A stretch of 54,964 bases of DNA, from assembly GCA_947307295.1 (NCBI GenBank), contig CAMZIQ010000006.1:1-54964 (forward strand). Direction: 5' to 3'. Positions 51,364-54,964 of the stretch are shown piece by piece. Made by a program: the position numbers and the translations under genes. This stretch comes from an uncultured Pseudomonadota bacterium (lineage in GTDB: Bacteria; Pseudomonadota; Alphaproteobacteria; Rs-D84). A model generated the notes under the pieces. The model was not told where the DNA came from, did no database searches, and saw nothing but the letters and a program-made list of their open reading frames with translations. Each line of letters begins with the position of its first letter. Position 1 is the stretch's first letter.

Positions 51364-52773
51364 ATGAAAAACAAAATCTTTTTAACAAGCTTGGTGGCCG
51401 TGCTGGCGGTTGGCCCTGCCCTTGCAGACGACCCAACGATAATATTCCCGTATAACGACACACAGGGTGACTGTATTGGTTCTGATATTAATAATGAAAC
51501 TACTGATGGTTCGGCAGTTAACTATGTTGCAAATTGGGCGCCTTGTGACTGTACTGAAGGGGCTCATGTTCAGTCCGGTAGCTGTGATATAACAGGTGTT
51601 ACTAATAATAGATGTCAATATACATTTGATTGTGAAAGTGGATATACCTACAATGGTAATGCTTCTGGATCGGGGGAAAGTGCGGTTGCTAGCTTTACAA
51701 CAGAAGCTTGTGGTGATTTAAAACAAATTGAAATAACCTTGGATCCAGTGCGTACTGCTGGTGCTGGTGATGTGAATGGTTCGACAACGCTATATACAAA
51801 GTATAGTGATGGTGTGTATACTAATTCCGCAAGAACAAGTCAATATAAGATGACTACTGGTGCCAATCCAATAACTCCACCAACATGGACAGGACATACG
51901 TTTAAGGGATATTTTAGTGGAACCCCAACAAATGATAATTGTGGTTCTGGCGAATATATTGGTAGTACTAGTTATATTACAACCGCTGGGGATGCTGCTG
52001 GTAAAGGGTATACCAGCAATCAAACCTGGAAGGCGTGTTGGGACACTAAGAAATATGATATTGTATATAATAGTGGTACTTGTGAAGCTAAGGAAAGCAC
52101 AGATGGTATATATACAGATGCTAACGGTGTTGTTTATGGGGGATCGTACACGGTTTTGGGTCTTTCAGGTGTTTCGTCTAAGATAGTGGAACCGACTGGT
52201 TATCATTTTGTTGACTGGTCTGAAACTAGTGGTGGTAGTGCGAGTAGTACTTATTATGCTGGTAATACTATAAATACTTGGACTAATGATAACAATGTGA
52301 ATTTGTATGCAATATGTGCGGTAGATCAGTATAACATAGTATATAACAAGGGTACGTGTGGTGCGGCCACAAATGCTCCTAATAATGGTGTTTATACAGA
52401 CAGTAATGCTATAACGTACGGTCAAGCTTATACACTTTTGGGTATTGATGACGTTTCGTCAGAAATAGTAGTGCCTCAGTATAAACGTTTTATTGGATGG
52501 AGTACAACTAGTAATGCTACTGCAGCAGATGCAACTTCTGGTACTTGGTTAATAGATCTGACTGATGGGGATACCGCACGTACTTTGTATGCAGTATGTG
52601 ATGATATCACGATTACGTTGAACTGGAACCCTGGTAGTGGTGCAAGTTCGGTGCCAACACCAACGTATTGTACTTATGGTGAGACCGATGGTATAGATCC
52701 GATTGCACAACCGACAAAGGCGGGCAATATATTCCTTGGGTGGAGTATCGCATCAAGTCAATCAGGACAATAA
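51364..52773 (+). CDS. Secreted InlB-repeat protein 3
   Basis: 469 residues. Classical Sec signal peptide (1-21, ending ALA). After an N-terminal Cys module (DCIGSDINNETTDGSAVNY, CDCTEG..V) shared with the next gene come about three InlB B-repeat-like units (ITLDPV... KACW, YDIVYNSGTC... LYAIC, YNIVYNKGTC... LYAVC), and the C-terminal module with CTYG, PIAQPT and FLGWSI. AAAGGAAAGG precedes the ATG, at the end of a 100-nt leader made almost wholly of purines. Same direction as its neighbours and no terminator between, so co-transcription is likely. Confidence 0.85.
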   Translation: MKNKIFLTSLVAVLAVGPALADDPTIIFPYNDTQGDCIGSDINNETTDGSAVNYVANWAPCDCTEGAHVQSGSCDITGVTNNRCQYTFDCESGYTYNGNASGSGESAVASFTTEACGDLKQIEITLDPVRTAGAGDVNGSTTLYTKYSDGVYTNSARTSQYKMTTGANPITPPTWTGHTFKGYFSGTPTNDNCGSGEYIGSTSYITTAGDAAGKGYTSNQTWKACWDTKKYDIVYNSGTCEAKESTDGIYTDANGVVYGGSYTVLGLSGVSSKIVEPTGYHFVDWSETSGGSASSTYYAGNTINTWTNDNNVNLYAICAVDQYNIVYNKGTCGAATNAPNNGVYTDSNAITYGQAYTLLGIDDVSSEIVVPQYKRFIGWSTTSNATAADATSGTWLIDLTDGDTARTLYAVCDDITITLNWNPGSGASSVPTPTYCTYGETDGIDPIAQPTKAGNIFLGWSIASSQSGQ

Positions 52774-52830
52774 AGAAAAATCTGAAACTAAAAAGGTTAA
52801 GATAGAAACTTTAAACAAAGGTAATAAATC

Positions 52831-54964
52831 ATGTTCAAAAGGCTGTGGTTAATCTTAGTGGTGTTTATGACATTTGGGGCAAATGCTGTATTTGCTAGTG
52901 CCGAAGATGTCATTTTTGGACCTGAGGTTAACACAGCCGATTGTATTGGTGCGCCTATTAATAATGAAACTGCGGATGGTGCGACGGTTAATTACAAAGC
53001 TGAATGGGCAGAATGTAAGTGTGTCGAAGGCGAACATGTAGACCGTTGTGATGATACAGGTGTTGATGACAATCATTGTACTTACACGTTTGCTTGTGAA
53101 AAGGGGTATACTTATGATGGTGCAGACGGTGGTTCTGGTGTCATGGATGACAAACAGTATAACAAAACAACAGAAAGTTGTACACTGAATAGTTATACTG
53201 TGACATATTACGTGAATGGTGCTGTAAATAATACTGCGAATAATATAACGACTTATAATGTTAATACGTCAACTTCGTTGAATGATTATGTGACCGCAAA
53301 TCATGATTTTTCTGGCTGGTATGAATGTGACGCAAATAATATGCCAGATACAAGCACTGAAAAAGTGACAACAATCGCAGGCAGATTTGCAAGCAATCCA
53401 AAGAATCTTAAATTATGTGGAACTGCGTCATTGAAAAATTGGACGATACACTATTATGGATGTATTGATGGCGATTGTACTGTGGAAAGCAGAAAAGTAT
53501 ATTTGAACGAGTTGGATGGTGTGACAGGATTAGCACCAACATCATATACTTATGGACAAGCCGTGAACTTCCCAACAAGTGGGACGATGACTGTTCCTAG
53601 ATATCAGTTTGGGGGTGTTTGGTATAGGCTTCCAACTTTACAGAATGTAAGGTCTGGGGTGACTGCTACAACTACTGGTGATGTGACGGTTTATACAAGA
53701 TTGAATACATTGTGTTGCACAAATGATACTTATCTGAATCCTTCTACGGGTATGTGTGGTATGTGTCCTGAACATTCTCATGTCGTAAGTGATGCTTCTG
53801 GTTGCGGTCAGAGTTGCGAGTGTGACGATAATTATGAATTTGAAAATAATTCATGTAATCCAAAGAGCTATGAGATAACTTTGGAACCAAACGGCGGTGA
53901 TTATTCTGGTACACAAAAGATATATACTAAATATACAATCGGTGTTTATCTGGATGCTGCGTTGAATGAAAGAATGTCTTCTGTAAATTATCCTGTGACT
54001 GCGCCGAATCGCGAAGGATACACGTTTGCTGGATATTATGATACTGCATCAGCTAATAATGCGCAAAAGTATATAGAACAAAATGGAAATTTAAATAGTG
54101 ATGGTGATACAGCTGGCCGTGGTTATACAAGTAATCAAACTTGGTATGCTCATTGGACAATAAATGAATACACAGTTTCTTATGATGGTGGTTATGATAG
54201 TGATGGTAATCATGTGACGACTGTTGCAATGTCTCCACATGATGAACAATATAATGCGACTGTTGAATTGCATCAAAACACATATAATGCTTATGCTGAA
54301 CACAATGTGCCAGATACCTTTATTGGTTGGAGCTGTGTAAAAACAGGCACAAATGAAGAAGTGGCTGTCACGTATAATAGTACAACTGGTAAATACACAA
54401 TTATAATGCCAGCAAGTGCTGTGACCTGTACTGCCCAATGGAATCCTTGTGATGCATGTAATCCTGGCGAAGGTTGTACATGTAATTTAAGTGTCGAGAA
54501 TAATCAATGTGTATATGATACAAATGCGTTGACTGGTTATACTTTGGTAGAAAACGACGGAAAACCAAATCCTGTGTGCGAGCCTGTAGAGTATAGTGTG
54601 GATTATTACTGTGATTCAGAAGATACAACACCGACAGATACTGATAGTCCACGATATTATGAAGATGCTGTGACTGTTAAACCTGGTTCAACATGTTCGT
54701 CAAATGATTCAGTATTTACTGGTTGGATTTGTGAAGAAAACACGTATAATCCAGATGATGAAAACAATGACAGTTTTACAATGCCAGCACATAATGTGAC
54801 ATGTGTTGCCCAATGGAATCCTTGTGATGCATGTAATCCTGGTGAAGGTTGTACATGTGATTTAAGTGTGGCAAACAACCAATGTGTGTATAATACAAAT
54901 GCGTTGACCGGTTATACTTTGGTAGAAAACGACGGAAAACCAAATCCTGTGTGCGATCCAAATT
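52831..54964 (+). CDS. Secreted InlB-repeat protein 4 (partial, runs off window)
   Basis: At least 711 residues; the frame is open to the last base. AAAGG lies before the ATG and a Sec signal peptide ends about residue 23 (VFASA). The first module (DCIGAPINNETADGATVNY, then CKCVEG) is a paralogue of the start of protein 3. InlB B-repeats follow (for example ITLEPNGGDYSG... WYAHW and YTVSYDGGYDSDG... CTAQW), with Cys-rich links of the form PCDACNPGEGCTC. The last visible part is a 125-residue tandem repeat (54433 onward). The C-terminal module of its neighbours, if present, would be beyond the window. Confidence 0.82.
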   Translation, partial: MFKRLWLILVVFMTFGANAVFASAEDVIFGPEVNTADCIGAPINNETADGATVNYKAEWAECKCVEGEHVDRCDDTGVDDNHCTYTFACEKGYTYDGADGGSGVMDDKQYNKTTESCTLNSYTVTYYVNGAVNNTANNITTYNVNTSTSLNDYVTANHDFSGWYECDANNMPDTSTEKVTTIAGRFASNPKNLKLCGTASLKNWTIHYYGCIDGDCTVESRKVYLNELDGVTGLAPTSYTYGQAVNFPTSGTMTVPRYQFGGVWYRLPTLQNVRSGVTATTTGDVTVYTRLNTLCCTNDTYLNPSTGMCGMCPEHSHVVSDASGCGQSCECDDNYEFENNSCNPKSYEITLEPNGGDYSGTQKIYTKYTIGVYLDAALNERMSSVNYPVTAPNREGYTFAGYYDTASANNAQKYIEQNGNLNSDGDTAGRGYTSNQTWYAHWTINEYTVSYDGGYDSDGNHVTTVAMSPHDEQYNATVELHQNTYNAYAEHNVPDTFIGWSCVKTGTNEEVAVTYNSTTGKYTIIMPASAVTCTAQWNPCDACNPGEGCTCNLSVENNQCVYDTNALTGYTLVENDGKPNPVCEPVEYSVDYYCDSEDTTPTDTDSPRYYEDAVTVKPGSTCSSNDSVFTGWICEENTYNPDDENNDSFTMPAHNVTCVAQWNPCDACNPGEGCTCDLSVANNQCVYNTNALTGYTLVENDGKPNPVCDPN
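54433..54964 (+). repeat. 375-bp tandem in-frame repeat at window edge
   Basis: The segment from 54433 recurs at 54808 with a period of 375 bp (125 codons). The copies agree nearly base for base over about 155 positions (GCCCAATGGAATCC onward), so the duplication is recent or kept alike by recombination. More copies may follow beyond the window. Confidence 0.85.

Noticed and set aside
53..54964. CRISPR arrays, rRNA genes, insertion sequences with transposases
   Set aside because: No array of regularly spaced short repeats, no rRNA signature and no transposase or integrase motif was seen on either strand.

Overview
The window reads as chromosome of an AT-rich alphaproteobacterium with a reduced, possibly host- or gut-associated lifestyle. 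A GcrA-type cell-cycle regulator (a protein known only from Alphaproteobacteria), lipid A genes, a Tol system and an alphaproteobacterial-style alpha/beta-hydrolase next to ruvB point to the class. Very large secreted cysteine-rich and InlB-repeat proteins of the kind common in gut bacteria suggest the lifestyle; the exact lineage (for example an RF32-like gut clade) is inference.

Layout. 0.1-8.5 kb: a secreted possible papain-like amidase behind a GC-rich structured leader, leuS, an orphan lipoprotein, and a minus-strand operon trmN6-like / M23 peptidase / bactofilin / rpiB. 8.5-10.5 kb: lpxA-lpxB. 10.5-13 kb: an 840-residue secreted Cys-rich protein. 13.1-15 kb: four tRNA genes (Leu-CAG, Ala-CGC, Leu-UAA, Val-CAC) separated by repeated hairpin modules, then an 819-bp one-gene insertion bounded by a 46-bp duplication of the tRNA-Val 3' half. 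15-20 kb: an orphan gene, three secreted Cys-containing proteins and a prepilin-type peptidase. 20-31.4 kb: gcrA, an acidic membrane protein, acpS, corA, adk, rpsA, thyA and tig, with orphan genes set between them. 31.5-35.5 kb: a 1,329-residue secreted mosaic protein. 35.6-42 kb: rplM-rpsI, then a minus-strand run of response regulator, histidine kinase, argS and a HAD phosphatase, preceded by a secreted protein. 42.2-46.3 kb: a degenerate hydrolase, ruvB, ybgC, tolQ, tolR, tolA and the RNase P RNA. 46.3-55 kb: a small gene and four consecutive large secreted repeat proteins, the last cut by the window edge.

Themes. (1) Housekeeping genes are interleaved with orphan single-gene cassettes, each with its own promoter and intrinsic terminator. 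Four of these promoters share an unusual conserved spacer sequence. (2) One orphan gene sits in a tiny integrase-less island in tRNA-Val, and the tRNA's apparent terminator lies displaced on the far side of it. (3) About a third of the window encodes exported, Cys-rich, repeat-rich proteins with shared N-terminal or C-terminal modules, probably a large surface or secreted repertoire. (4) Several core proteins are atypical: a catalytically dead alpha/beta hydrolase, a short TolQ, a response regulator with a shortened DNA-binding domain, and a trigger factor with a His/Cys cluster. All functional statements come from reading sequence only; no database search was run.
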